Below, piece after piece: positions 11,075 to 22,047 of a stretch of DNA of 64,000 nucleotides. The first letter of the stretch is position 1. Each line of letters opens with the position of its first letter. Position numbers and translations under genes: made by a program. This stretch comes from Rhea pennata. Taxonomy: Eukaryota > Chordata > Aves > Rheiformes > Rheidae. The stretch covers positions 10,573,383 to 10,637,382 of the forward strand of contig NC_084670.1 of assembly GCF_028389875.1 (NCBI RefSeq). Direction: 5' to 3'. Under the pieces are notes generated by a model. It was not told where the DNA came from and made no database searches. It was given only the letters and a program-made list of their open reading frames with translations.

Positions 11075-14000
11075 TAACCAATGCAAGAGATGGTTTTGTA
11101 CTGCCAGGCTCAGGACTGAACCTTCAGATTCATGCTCAGTTTGTGCAGACCCTGGCTAGACTACATCTGGATGAGAGCCAGGATCACACTGTATTCTCTC
11201 TCTCCTTTCCCTCCATCCTTGGTTTCCACACGGTCTAATAGATCAACCTGAACATTCAGAGGAGCAGGATTTGTGTGCTGCAGAGCACCCACATGCCATG
11301 TCTGGGAACCTCTCAGTGTTCCTCCACACCAGCCGATTGAAAAATCAACCTCTGGAAGAACTCTGCTTCTCATTTCTCATTCTTGTGCCAGTCCATGCTT
11401 CCTCCATTAATCCTGCCAAATTTTAGTTGCTTCTTAAACAAGTTCCCATTAAATGGCTTTTCAATTAGTTTGATCAGAAGTGCTTTTTGCTAGAAGTGCG
11501 GCACACCCATCAAATCAGGCATTTCCTGCAGGACAGCTACTTCCTGAAAAACGTTTGAATTTTCTCTTGGAAAATGCTCAGCTCAAAAACAGAACTATTT
11601 GGCCTTGCAGCCAACATTTTCCTTTATAATTTCTTCCAGAATTTGAAGTAGATTCTTCCCTCCTCCTGCCACCCCCAAATTTTTTTCTCATCAAAATATT
11701 TCATGGATAAAAAACAAACCAAAAACGTTCTCTACTGGCTCAAAGTTCAAACGGCAGGATTTTCACACAGCACAGACCTGAGCCTTGGAATTGCTCTGGC
11801 TTCTTGGCAAAGTCTGTTCGGTAAAGTAGCTCGAAGTACCCAGATTTGTCGAAAGCACGCCTCCCACCAATTTAACACTGGGGAAGATAATCCGGTTTTA
11901 AAATGAGAAAAAAACATCTAATATAGGTTTTCTGGGACTTTCCTTTCCAGTAAATATTTAGTTTTTTATTAGCAGCAACTATCCGAGAAACATACTTTCA
12001 AGGTTGGATCTTTCACCCTTTCTCAGCTCCTTGACTACCAACCCATAACGTCACATGTATCATGTTTTCCTCTGGTTCTATACACATCAGTCCAGAGGAT
12101 CGCTGCAATTTATTTGACCAGCAATGGCGTGGCTGTTGTTTGCTCACTAGACCAGATTGCTGCGAGATAGGCGAGCTGGGCTGCATGCCTCCCTGCTCCT
12201 AATGCTGAGAGATTAGATAGGAAAGGCAGATAGACCTGCTTTAGAAACAAGCAAATGAGCAACCCTAAATACCTTCCTAGGCTTGGTGACCGTAAGTCCT
12301 CGGCAGTGACTGGTTCTTGTGGGATAATGCCAGGAATAGGCATATTAAGCACATGAATGTCAAGTTCTAATTCATCTCTTTAATGTTGTACAGTAGGAAG
12401 ACTGTACCCCCCTGCTGCGGTGTAATTTCACGCTGAGGAGTCTGATGGGGCTTCCTGCAGACTGATCCTTTATGGATCAGAAAACTCACTTTTGCTTTGT
12501 GTTAGAGGGCCCAGAGATTATCTTATTAACCATTTCCATGCCAGCACAGATTAAACGCCAGAAGAGGCTCTGCCTCTTCCGAGGACTCCTCTGTAGTGCT
12601 TCTTTTTCTTTCCTATGGGCTCACATTGTAGAAGTGGAGAACATTAAAAATCTAGCCCTCTACCAGAGGATATAATATTTATGTGAACAGATCATTTATT
12701 TTGCATTTTCTTGGCTTAGGTGCAACACTGGCTTTGTTTGAACCTAAAACCAGTTTAAGCATCTTCATGCATCCACATCAGGCCTCTTGTATCTCCTTTT
12801 CAGGTTCTTTTTCTTCCCTCTGCTGTTCCCAAAAGAGAGAATATTTAAAACTCCTTCAGCAGTGATGTACTTTGGGTACCACCTGCCCCAGAACTGCTAA
12901 CTCAGACTGCAGGAGGTACAAGTTCCCCTCAACCAGCACTACACTATTCAGTAGACATATTAAACCGACTCCAAAATCTGATATATTGGATCTCAAAATG
13001 TAAGATAGGCTCCCAAATGTGGTCTGGATGAGGTCATGGTTATTGCCTGTGGCCCTGGCATTGGACAAAGGTAGCTGGAGGGGTCCTCACCCCTGGCTGA
13101 AGGCAGTGTATGCCTGTGGGTCCACCTCAGGCACCATACACTGACCTGGCTCAACAGCAGAAAAGTCTGGTTCCCTCCCACCATCACAGTCAGGCAGACA
13201 GTCCCACTCATACAGTAACATTGCAAACATCTTCTGAGAATGAGGCTGCCAAAATTAGGATTGTCCTGTGGCTTCCCTTGCATTGTGTCCACCCATCCCA
13301 TGTTTGCACAGCACCAAGCTCTGTGGGACCCAAACTCAGCCAGTCCTTAAGCAATTTGTAGTACCATTGAGCGACCTGGCTGAGAGCTCAGCTGAGACCT
13401 TGCTATGCGGACAGCAAGGCTCAGCTGTGACTGGTCCCTGCTTCCTCCAAAGCTGTTGGATGCAACAAATGGATCAAGAATAGGCTGCAGGAGACAGGAC
13501 AGAGACCCAGGCAGGTTCTCTGAGACTCCTCAGGATGGAGGATTTTCCAGCCTTAGGAGACAAAAGCATCCTGCTTTCACCACTCGACCATAATGCTTCC
13601 TCAAATGATGCCAGAGGGCCACCCTGTAGCCACAGCCCAGCATGTAACAGGAGATGATGGTTTATAATCTCATTTTCTGGGTTGACTGCCCTTCTGGTGC
13701 CTCTCAAGCTCCATGTAAATCATCTGGAGCCTTATATCTTTGCCTGACAGAGCCATTCTCCCCAAGCTATAAGTGCAAATTACATTTGGGAGGCTTGTTT
13801 GCTTCTAACAGGTTCCTGGTTGAGCAGGGAGTTTATTAGTGAGGATGTCTTCCCAGGACAGACCCATCAACAGACCTGCAATTCAGTCTCATATGGACAC
13901 AGCACTGCAGCCAGGCCAGGCTCAGGCTGTTATATACCATCAAAAGCATCTGGGATTCCTCTGGACTCCAGCATTAGTCATGTTGAACTTGAGAGATCAT

Positions 14001-14581
14001 CATTTGTTAAATGTAAAAATTTATTAGAGATAAGTAGTTCTACACGTATAGCAGACAACACTAAACTACACTAAACAATTAACACCAAACAATCTACAAA
14101 TGACAAGTATATCAAAGCTTAAGTATAATAAAGCTATAGAATACAGTAGGACTGAAAAAGGGAATATTTACATATCAGAGCTCTGTGGTCAAATCATGGA
14201 TGCATAGTATGGCAACCACTTTCATGCTCTGCCTGTGCTAATGGGCCACCCCTCCAGCATAGTTTTCCCTGGATAGTTCTCACCACACTCAAGCTGCATC
14301 GGGATGATTCACATTCTCCCTGGCAGTTGACATCTAAGGTGCCCCCTCTGATGGGTGGGTTGTCAGGTCCACAGGCCGCCTGACAGTGGGGCCAAGTCTG
14401 CCCCAGAGGTATGTGGCTTATTTTATTTTATGTTTTCTTTGTTCCTGGGCTCAGTTTGTTATCCGATCAAATAATGCTACATCATAGTTACACAGCAGCT
14501 GGATGAGCTCAGCTGGTAACAAGTGTGCATGTCAACAGATAACGCCAGGCGTAGCTCTTCTCAGTCCGAGCTGCCTTCTGC
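11075..14581. other. No gene seen
   Basis: Short open frames on both strands lack splice context or recognisable protein content. No RNA gene or clear mobile element was identified, although 13.9-14.5 kb has a repetitive, AT-then-GC texture. Confidence 0.45.
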
Positions 14582-14668
14582 GGTTTGACTCTTGTACAGT
14601 TTTGGCTCTTGTATGGGTTTGGCTTTTGTATAGATTGACTCCTGTACGGGTTTGGCTCTTGTATGGGG
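14582..14668. repeat. 17-bp minisatellite, about 5 units
   Basis: Tandem variants of GGTTTGGCTCTTGTATG occur about five times with unit lengths of 16-18 bp. Units differ by C/T and A/G changes, so the array is old or under turnover. Confidence 0.85.
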
Positions 14669-16559
14669 TTCCCAAGAGGTCATCTAGTAGCAAAACTCCA
14701 CAGTGCCTGGATGCTTGCAGTGTGAGTCTGCAGTGTCACAAAACCTCCATCAGGCGTCACTTCTCCTTTGCTGCCTTAGTTTGTTCAGCAATCATGAGGC
14801 TGTTGGAGGGTCTGCCAGAGGCTACAGCAACCCCACGGTGTGGTAACTCTGGCCATGGTACACCTGGGGCTCGTTAGCTCTTGGGGCACACCACAGAGCA
14901 ACCCCCTCTTTTATGGCCTGCACCATCCTGAGTCCCACGCTTGGATGTGCCGTGCGTAACAAACTCCTGCTCACATGCAACCGTACGTAGTTTCTGCAGG
15001 TTAGGAGCAGTGCCAGCAGTGTCACCTGTTCGAGCTGCTTGCTTATGCACCTCCCCATCTGCCAGCACAGCTTCCTGAATCAGGATCATCTCATCTCATC
15101 CCTTTCTCAGTTCACCTGGTGCACCAAGATGCAAGCACTTTGCTGCAACCTTTAGTAATTTCAGTTATTTTAGTTTAGAATATTGTTCACACCTGCTCAG
15201 CTACAGAGCCCTGTGGCAAAATATCACCACCAACAGCCCTTTTTAAGCTAATGAAAAACAACCTGTCTTTTGTTTGCAGAAAATAGCATCTCCTGTGTCT
15301 TATCATGACCAATTATTTAATGTCTCTCCAAGCAATAAATAGTCTTTCCACAACTACAGAGTTATGTAAATCTCTTTCTAGCTGCTAGCCTGCTGGATGA
15401 GGATGTGTGGCTGACTGTCCCCTCTTGCAAAGCAGAGCCATTAACTAGGGCTGTAGCTGCTCCAGCCCTCAAAGCAGGGAGCCAGAGGCCCCTCGCCTTG
15501 CTGGGGCGGAGGTTGGCGTGAGCCCTCTTCCTGGGGTCCTTCACTCTTCAGCCTCACCAGGCAGCACCTATTCCTGCAAAGCACGTGGGACAAGAGGGCT
15601 CTGCCTTTGTGAGAACAGTCCTGTAGTTTTGCTTTCTTCCAGTGCTCTCAGGCTGCCAGCTTTCCACAGAAAAGCATTCCCAGGCTCTGCAATTGGCTGT
15701 GTTTCGCACAACGAAGAAACTTATTAAAGCCTGGAGGACACAGCAACATTGCAGCAGGATTGCTGCAAGAAGCCAGGCAATTGCTGAGCATCTCCACTGA
15801 GAAACAGTGAAGCACAAAAAATGCCAGCGCGCTGAATTTCTAAATGCCGGGTCCTCTGGCATTTCCAGATTGGATTGCAGAAGAGGGAAAGCCACCAGCT
15901 CCCATTTGCATTAGAGCCTCTTGGGAAGAACGGGGTGATTTTGGTAAGACGCGCTCTGTGCCGAGACTCAGCACCCTGAGGGGAGCCGAGGGCAGGAGCA
16001 GGGTGCTCTGTGCCTGTCAGAGGGAAACTGCCTCTGCAGGGCCTACGAGGTGGAGCACCGTTGATAAAGGTGGACGGGTTTTCTTTTCTAACTGAGGTAA
16101 AATAGTTGTTCTGATAACAATGTTATTGACATTCATGTTTTATGTTTTCATAAAGGAAGAAACAAACATCTCTGTTCTTCCCTGGCTTTGCTTTAAGGTA
16201 CAGCAATATAGAAAATAGTGCCTAGAAGCCTCATTTCAAATTCTGTGAGAGGGACTGAACTATTTCTTTTATTTTTATTTTATTTACAAATAAAACTACT
16301 TAAGAAATCCCCTGGGGAAAATGTGTAACTTGCACGCTTTATTTTTGCTTTTACACTTTGATTGGACTCTCTCCTCTGCCCGTGTAAACTGGAGCAGGCT
16401 TGGCTGGCGATGGGGACTTTGACGTTCTCTTTCCAATCAAACCCGTGTCGGTGGTGGAGGAAGGCTTTGGAAGCTGTGCAGGGTCTGGAAATCCTGCTGG
16501 AGAGAAACCACAGCTCACAGCCCAGCAGCACGGTTGCCAGCCACAGAAGCGGAGCAGAA
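14669..16559. other. No gene seen
   Basis: Unique-looking intergenic DNA leading into the CpG-rich block. No exon or repeat is supported. Confidence 0.45.
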
Positions 16560-16805
16560 GCAGAGACCACTGCAGGTTAAAGGCGAAGTCGGTCGGGAGG
16601 CAGCTCTCCAGAGGATGCACGAGTGACCGGTGCATCCGCAGAGCCGCTTCGCCCGCTGCCGAGCCGGACCCGGAGCCGGCGGGCCGCGCGTCCCTGCTGC
16701 CGCCTGCCTCCCCAGCAGCGCGGAGCGGCGGGTCCCCGGGCGGCCGCTGCGCGCCCAGCAGCGGGCAGAGCTAAGGGGAGCGCCGAGGCTGGCGGCCGCC
16801 TTCAC
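16560..16805. promoter_or_regulatory. Orphan CpG island
   Basis: The sequence is very GC-rich and dense in undepleted CpG (for example GCCGAGCCGGACCCGGAGCC and GGGCGGCCGCTGCGCGCCC). The DNA on either side is CpG-poor. Such islands usually mark promoters, but I find no recognisable first exon on either strand. It may drive an unannotated or non-coding transcript, or be a distal element of a neighbouring developmental gene. Open frames across it are expected from the lack of AT-rich stop codons. Confidence 0.6.
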
Positions 16806-16813
16806 CCCAAAAC

Positions 16814-16839
16814 GGGGGGGGGGGGGGGGGGGGGGGGGG
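16814..16839. repeat. Run of 26 G
   Basis: Uninterrupted G homopolymer at the edge of the CpG island, able to form a G-quadruplex. Its length is prone to sequencing and assembly error. Confidence 0.95.
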
Positions 16840-17399
16840 CTTCTCAGCACAAATAAATGCAAAACGCCTATTCTGCCTGGCGCAGTGGGTTTCCCGGAGC
16901 TGCGCCCTGAACGAAGGACCCTCTCCAATCCGCGAGCTGTCAGATCCCAGGGCAGCGGGGAGGACTGTTTGTTTAGACCTATGTGGGTTAGGCAGCTCAG
17001 ACTTTATTCTTGCACTTTGATAGGTTCCTAAATGAAAATCCAATAATATTTTAAGCAGAACGAGTTCCCATGAAAGTCATTTCTAAATCGCCCAGCTCAT
17101 CCTACCTGTCGGCTGGATTCTCCATCCCCACTGGCCTAAGCCGGGCGTAACGGCGCTGCTCCCGGGGGCGTTACTCCAGGAGCAGAGTCTGGCCCCGCCG
17201 GAGCGAGCATCCGCTCCTGCCTGCCTTTAATGAACATGTAAATAGACGGGAGGCTTCTGAGCAGAGCAACCCTTCAGTCAGGAAGTTCGCCAAAGCAGCT
17301 CGGCAGAAATAATACTTTATTCCTGGCGGTGCAAATAACTGATAGGGACCGGCTAAGAAGGGTTCATGCAAATACTCCCGAATTAAGCTCCGTCTGAAG

Positions 17400-17900
17400 T
17401 TAGAAAGGAAAGATGATAAACACACCCGGCTTTAAAACTGCAAAATATGCTTTGCAGGCATGAAACCAGAGGAGTAACAAAACTATCTGACATCATATTA
17501 AACAGCAAAGCATTTCTTATTCTCAGGGCTGCAGTTACCTAAAACCAGAGTCCCATTAAAGAGCCCTAACTATTATTTACATTTCTAAATCTTAAAACCA
17601 TTAACAAAAGCCACTTAATTCAATTACTTTCCCTGGGCGCCGACGTTATTACATTATTGTCGTAAAGCTGAGTTTGGCTCTAGGTTTCTCTCTCTCTCTT
17701 TTTTTTTTTTTTTTTTTTAATTCATTCCTCTTTTCTCTGTGCCTCCCCCGCCACCTCCCTGTCTTCCTCTCCCCCGATGTCATTGTGTAGAACTAATGGG
17801 GTAAACTGAAATGGTATCTGTCCTCATTGACAGGTTTATGAGAATTTAATAAAGCGTGGCGCGGATAAAATGAGATATTACAAGGCCACACAAAGCTGAT
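17400..17900. other. Candidate conserved non-coding block
   Basis: It includes 'TTAATTCAATTACTTTCCC', 'CGACGTTATTACATTATTG' and, after a CT/T tract (17689-17718), 'CATTGACAGGTTTATGAG' and 'AATAAAGCGTGGCGCGG'. Several TAAT/ATTA homeodomain-type cores and intact CpGs occur in unique sequence. The texture is that of a vertebrate developmental enhancer. Conservation is not demonstrable here. Confidence 0.35.
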
Positions 17901-20204
17901 TGACTTCTCCACGTCAGCATTTTTATTTGGTTATTTATTTATTTCTTTTCAACGCAGGGGTGATCTCACCAGTTCTTCAGCATCGTCGGTCTGGGAGAGA
18001 TGCAAGAGGGAGGGAAGGCACGGGAGGCAGCAGGGACCGATCAATCGATTGGCCAGTTTGGTTTAAAGAAGGACCTCAATGCTTTGAGCGTTTCCAGTGG
18101 CACCAGGAGGATGAACTGGCAGGAGTCCAGCGAGGGCCCCTCCGTGGCTGCCTCTGCATGCACAGACCTCTCGGACCTCCTCAGGGCTGGGGTGAGCTCT
18201 CTCCCAGCCGCCGGGGTAATGTGGGTAATGCTAAAATGCTCCACCACAGCCTGCTCGGTAGATTCTCCCCAGACACAGGCCCAAGCAGGTTTACGTCAGT
18301 CGATGCAAAGCAACTGTTCAAAATCTGAAATACCAGAGGGTCCCCAAGAATGCAGGTCCTGCTCCTGCCATCCTGCAACCAACTCCCGGCCAGGTGCACA
18401 CCTGCTCCTTGCCTCAGTTTCTCCCTCGGTCCAGTCTCCTGCTCTTTTAAATGTTAATTGGAGTTTGACAGATCAAATCTTCCCTCTGGGAGCACTGGGA
18501 GTATCAGGGTGTACATTTAAGCGTGAATGCTCCCATCCCACGGCAAACAGGGAGCGCTGCCGGGCCTCGAAATCAGGCTTGTGCGGTGGCTGGCTGGCTG
18601 TCTCCCTCTCCTGGCCTGTTCAGTAAGTAAGGCTCAGAAAAAAAAATGAATTTGGTCTAACACGCACTTTTCCAGGCAAGGAAAACTTGAACGAGTGGCC
18701 AAGGAGATCTGGGTTCAGCCCAGACACGCTGAGAGATACAAAAGGGCTCAAGACCCCACTTAAATCTTGACCCCAAATTACAGGAGAAAGTCTTCCCACA
18801 AGGAAACAATCGGGATTAAACTTGGCTCCTGTTACACTCAAAACTTGGCCTGTGGTGCCTTGAAACTCAAATAATTTCTACCACTCCCCCCATTTCTGCA
18901 ATTTGCAATCAGAGAGAGTGGCAGAGATACCCTTGCTGGTTCAAAAGCCCAGGCAGCTTTGCACATAGCCAAGTACGAGCTCTCAAGGGGAGCTGGCAGC
19001 CTGCAGATTCGAGGCACAATCCTGGGCACCAGCACAAATCCTGGCAGCAGCAGGGCAATGGACCTCTCCGAGCACCAGTGGTTTCCAGGATCAAACCCTT
19101 CCGAGACATCCTCCTTAGTAAAAGCAGCCCAGCCAGGATGGACTGGCAGCAAATCTCCCATCATTTTTTAAGAGGACTTAAAATCATCTGAAATCAAAGC
19201 CTTGCTCCCTACAAATGCTGAAGTTGTCCTATCACCCAAAGCGCCAGAAAAGAGGCTGCTATTCCTTTAGTGCTTATTGCAAGCCAAGAGCACAGTGCAG
19301 GCTTTTAGGGTGCAAAAGCCTCCAGAGCACCAGATTTATGCCAGGCCAGCAGCTCAATCCTGCTCTCTGCTGGCTTACATTGGAAAGGCTATACCATATC
19401 TAGCAGTCTTCTTGGAGCAGTGTGTGCTGAACACCGTGCCCGGCCCAGCATTCACACATGCATTGGAAAGGGTCTGTGCTCTCCCCTTTTGCTTTTGCAC
19501 TCCATAAAGGGGTGCAACCCACTCCCATTCCTTTAAAAGCCCCTCCGAATCGTTGCCAGAGGCGTGCTCCCCATTTTCGGTTTGCATCACGGGAGGCACC
19601 CAGCAGCTCTGCACGCTTAATTCGCACCCCCTGCACCAGCCTTTCCTGGGCTGTCCCAGGCTGCAAACATATCCCTCACCGTGTCTCCTTGCTGAAGGAT
19701 CACAGGGCACAGAGCAAGCCGGGGAGCATTTCTTCCCAGCTGAGACGTACTCACGCTGCCAGCTCCACCAAGGTGGCAACACAAGGGGCTCACTCAAAGT
19801 GCAGGGCATATGCAGACATCCCTGGGGAGCACCACCTCTGCTGTTTCCACCATCAGCCTCCTAGGACCAGGTCAGCACTGCTTATGACCCCAGTAATGGA
19901 CTTAATTGATTTAACAGATGCTGAGGCAGTATCATACCAAGACTGGGCTCTTATCATGCAATGCTCAGGAGCACTTCACCCTCTTCTCCAAGCTGGCTTC
20001 ACTCCAAAAAGTTTTAAACCTAGAGATGACCTCCTATTCTCTTCTCTGAAATGCACCAGTAAAGAAAAAGACGTGGTCAAACTTGTCCCCTATGTCCAGC
20101 TTTGCTGCCCTGGCTCCACTCCCCTTCCCTGAGCACCCGACTTGCTCAGGATGCAAATGTATGTAAATCTTTGGCAGTATCCAGAATAGCCCCATATCTC
20201 CCGC
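17901..20204. other. No gene seen
   Basis: Several moderately long open frames (up to 224 codons at 19458-20132) have no recognisable domain and no splice pattern. They are not supported as genes. Confidence 0.45.
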
Positions 20205-20485
20205 TCTCTTTCTCTCTCCAAGCGGCTGGAGTAATTACAGTGTAGCAGTGCCAGCATGAGGCATTTCTGCTGATGAATGCACTCAATCTAAGCACAGTTT
20301 TATGTATCATTAATTTTTTTAGCATTCAAAAAAATAACTTTTTTGATGGCAGATAATACTGTAATCACTCACAATTGCCAATACAATTATCTTCATCCAA
20401 CTGTGTAAAACAACTATGGGAGTAATTTCGGCCACTTAAATTCTCTTCCTCATTCTTTTATTTTCTTATTTTTTAATGTTCATGT
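20205..20485. other. Candidate conserved non-coding block
   Basis: Unique AT-rich sequence with GGAGTAATTACAGTG, ATCATTAATTTTTTTAGC, GATAATACTGTAATCAC and CAATTATCTTCATCC. These are homeodomain/Otx-like TAATTA and TAATC cores clustered within about 250 bp. Enhancer identity is an inference from texture. Confidence 0.35.
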
Positions 20486-20985
20486 GAAATGCAAAGCTGC
20501 TTGGCTCAGGTTGCTGTCACACAGTCACTGCTAGAAAGAAGTCCCCATTACCCCACCTGTACAGAGAGGAAGAGGTTTTCAGAGCCAGCCCCCTGCCCCC
20601 CATGTTTGCAAGTTGCAGTATTTGTTTAAGATGCCTTAAGCAACTTCAGGGATGTCCCAAAGGGTCTCAGTATCCGGGACACCTCACTGCTATGACTTAC
20701 TGAACACTTTTCTGACTTCCCATCAAGCCACCACACAATAGCTGCTCCATGATATGTATGGAGCAGCCAGCTAAGGGTAAAAAACACTTATAAAATCCCA
20801 TGCCCCCAAAAGCTCTTCTAGCCAACAAGCCCTATAATTTAACAGGCCAAATGAAGGGGAAATGTCTCCTCTCAGATATTTTGAGAGGTCTAGGTTTTGC
20901 TAAAGGACCCCTGGCACTTTTCACAGGCACAGGAACTGAGCAGTGACAAGGAGGGTCAGCACAGTAGCTGAGTTGTATTCCAAGT

Positions 20986-20991
20986 TTTATT
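20986..20991 (-). promoter_or_regulatory. Poly(A) signal of copy A
   Basis: TTTATT on the plus strand is AATAAA on the minus strand, 30 nt past the copy A stop codon. It implies a very short 3' UTR and supports the long last exon as genuine terminal-exon sequence. Confidence 0.75.
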
Positions 20992-21021
20992 TCCACAGAG
21001 GAGGAAGAGGAGATTTGCATA

Positions 21022-22047
21022 TCACAGAGCAGTGAGCTTAACCTGGGTGATTGGTTGGCTTTGGTCCTCGCTTGACATGTCACCTCCAGTGGCTTGTGTC
21101 TGCACATCGTGCTCCAGCACATGGGGCTGTGGCTCCCTCTCTTCATCCTTCTGGGGTACCTGTGTTTGCAAATCAAGCTCTGGGTCCCTCTCTTCATCCC
21201 TCTGGGGTGTCTGTGCTTGCAAACCAAGCTCTAGCTCACCAGGATGTGGGTCCTTGTCTTCATCCCTCTGGGGTGCTTGTGTCTGCAAATCAAGCTCTGG
21301 TGCACTGGGCTGTGGGTCCCTCTCTTCATCCCTCTGGGGCACCTGTGTCTGCAAATCAAGCTCTGGTGCACTGGGCTGTGGGTCCCTCTCTTCATCCCTC
21401 TGGGGCACCTGTGTTTGTACATCAAGCTCTAGCTCACCAGACTGTGCGTCCCTCTCTTCATCCCTCTGGGGTACCTGCATTTGCACATCATGTTCCAGCT
21501 CACCACGCTGTGGGTCCCTCTCTTCATCCCTCTGGGGTACCTCTGTTTGCACATCAGGCTCAGGCTCACGAGGCTGTAAATCCTTTTGCATGTCAGGGGG
21601 GTGAATCAGGACTGATCCTTCACTCTCCTTGTCTGACCAGGACACCAGTGATGCCGCATCAGGCTTGGATGACAACACTTGCACCTCACTCTGCACCTCT
21701 GGCTGGAGAGCAGCTGTTTGCATGTCGTCCCACAGGTCCTCTGCGAGGGTGATTTGCAAGGCTGTTCTTTGTAATGTTGGGCACTCTTCTGTCTTGCTGA
21801 CCGTGCTGGACACATCTGGAAATGTGCTACTTGACTTTTCGGATTGCTGAGCCACAGAGGCTGCTCCCAGTGGGGCCTGACTTAGTCCATGTCTCTGGGC
21901 TTTGTTAGCCCCGGATGCATCAGTTCTCTGTTTCTTCTCACAGGTCAATCTTTCAACCTCTTTCATGAACCGAAGGCACAGCTCTTCTTGCCATGGCAAA
22001 GCCACACACTGGACAGCCACAGGGAGCCCCACAGCTCCTTCCACAGT
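21022..22047 (-). other. Extended exon 15 of copy A
   Basis: The exon begins after a TTTTAG acceptor and first encodes the normal FAAH C-terminus ([20 protein letters not shown], then about 20 more residues). Where copies B and C stop after 42 codons, this frame stays open for 341. The tail has a Ser/Thr/Gln-rich part of about 120 residues, then acidic repeats, then a short end before TGA at 21024-21022. No family homology is recognised for the tail. Confidence 0.85.

Noticed and set aside
13900-14500. Possible LTR of an endogenous retrovirus (repetitive texture, AATAAA on the minus strand near 14020)
   Set aside because: No paired terminal repeat, target-site duplication or internal retroviral region could be recognised.
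16400-17043. Overlapping open frames on both strands around the CpG island
   Set aside because: High GC depletes stop codons in every frame. The frames pass through the G homopolymer, and none resembles a known protein.
19458-20132. 224-codon plus-strand open frame
   Set aside because: No domain or repeat of a known family, no upstream promoter or poly(A) signal in place. It is consistent with chance in moderately GC-rich DNA.
1-21000. DMBX1 or another flanking gene in the left part
   Set aside because: I looked for homeobox and other recognisable exons and found none. Only the synteny argument suggests a nearby developmental gene.
21032-21752. Long plus-strand open frames (190 and 233 codons) rich in Ser-Ser-Leu-Trp-Gly or His-Pro-Ser repeats
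   Set aside because: They are the antisense reading of the copy A 66-bp repeat. A unit divisible by three keeps all frames open. No start context, splice link or domain supports them.
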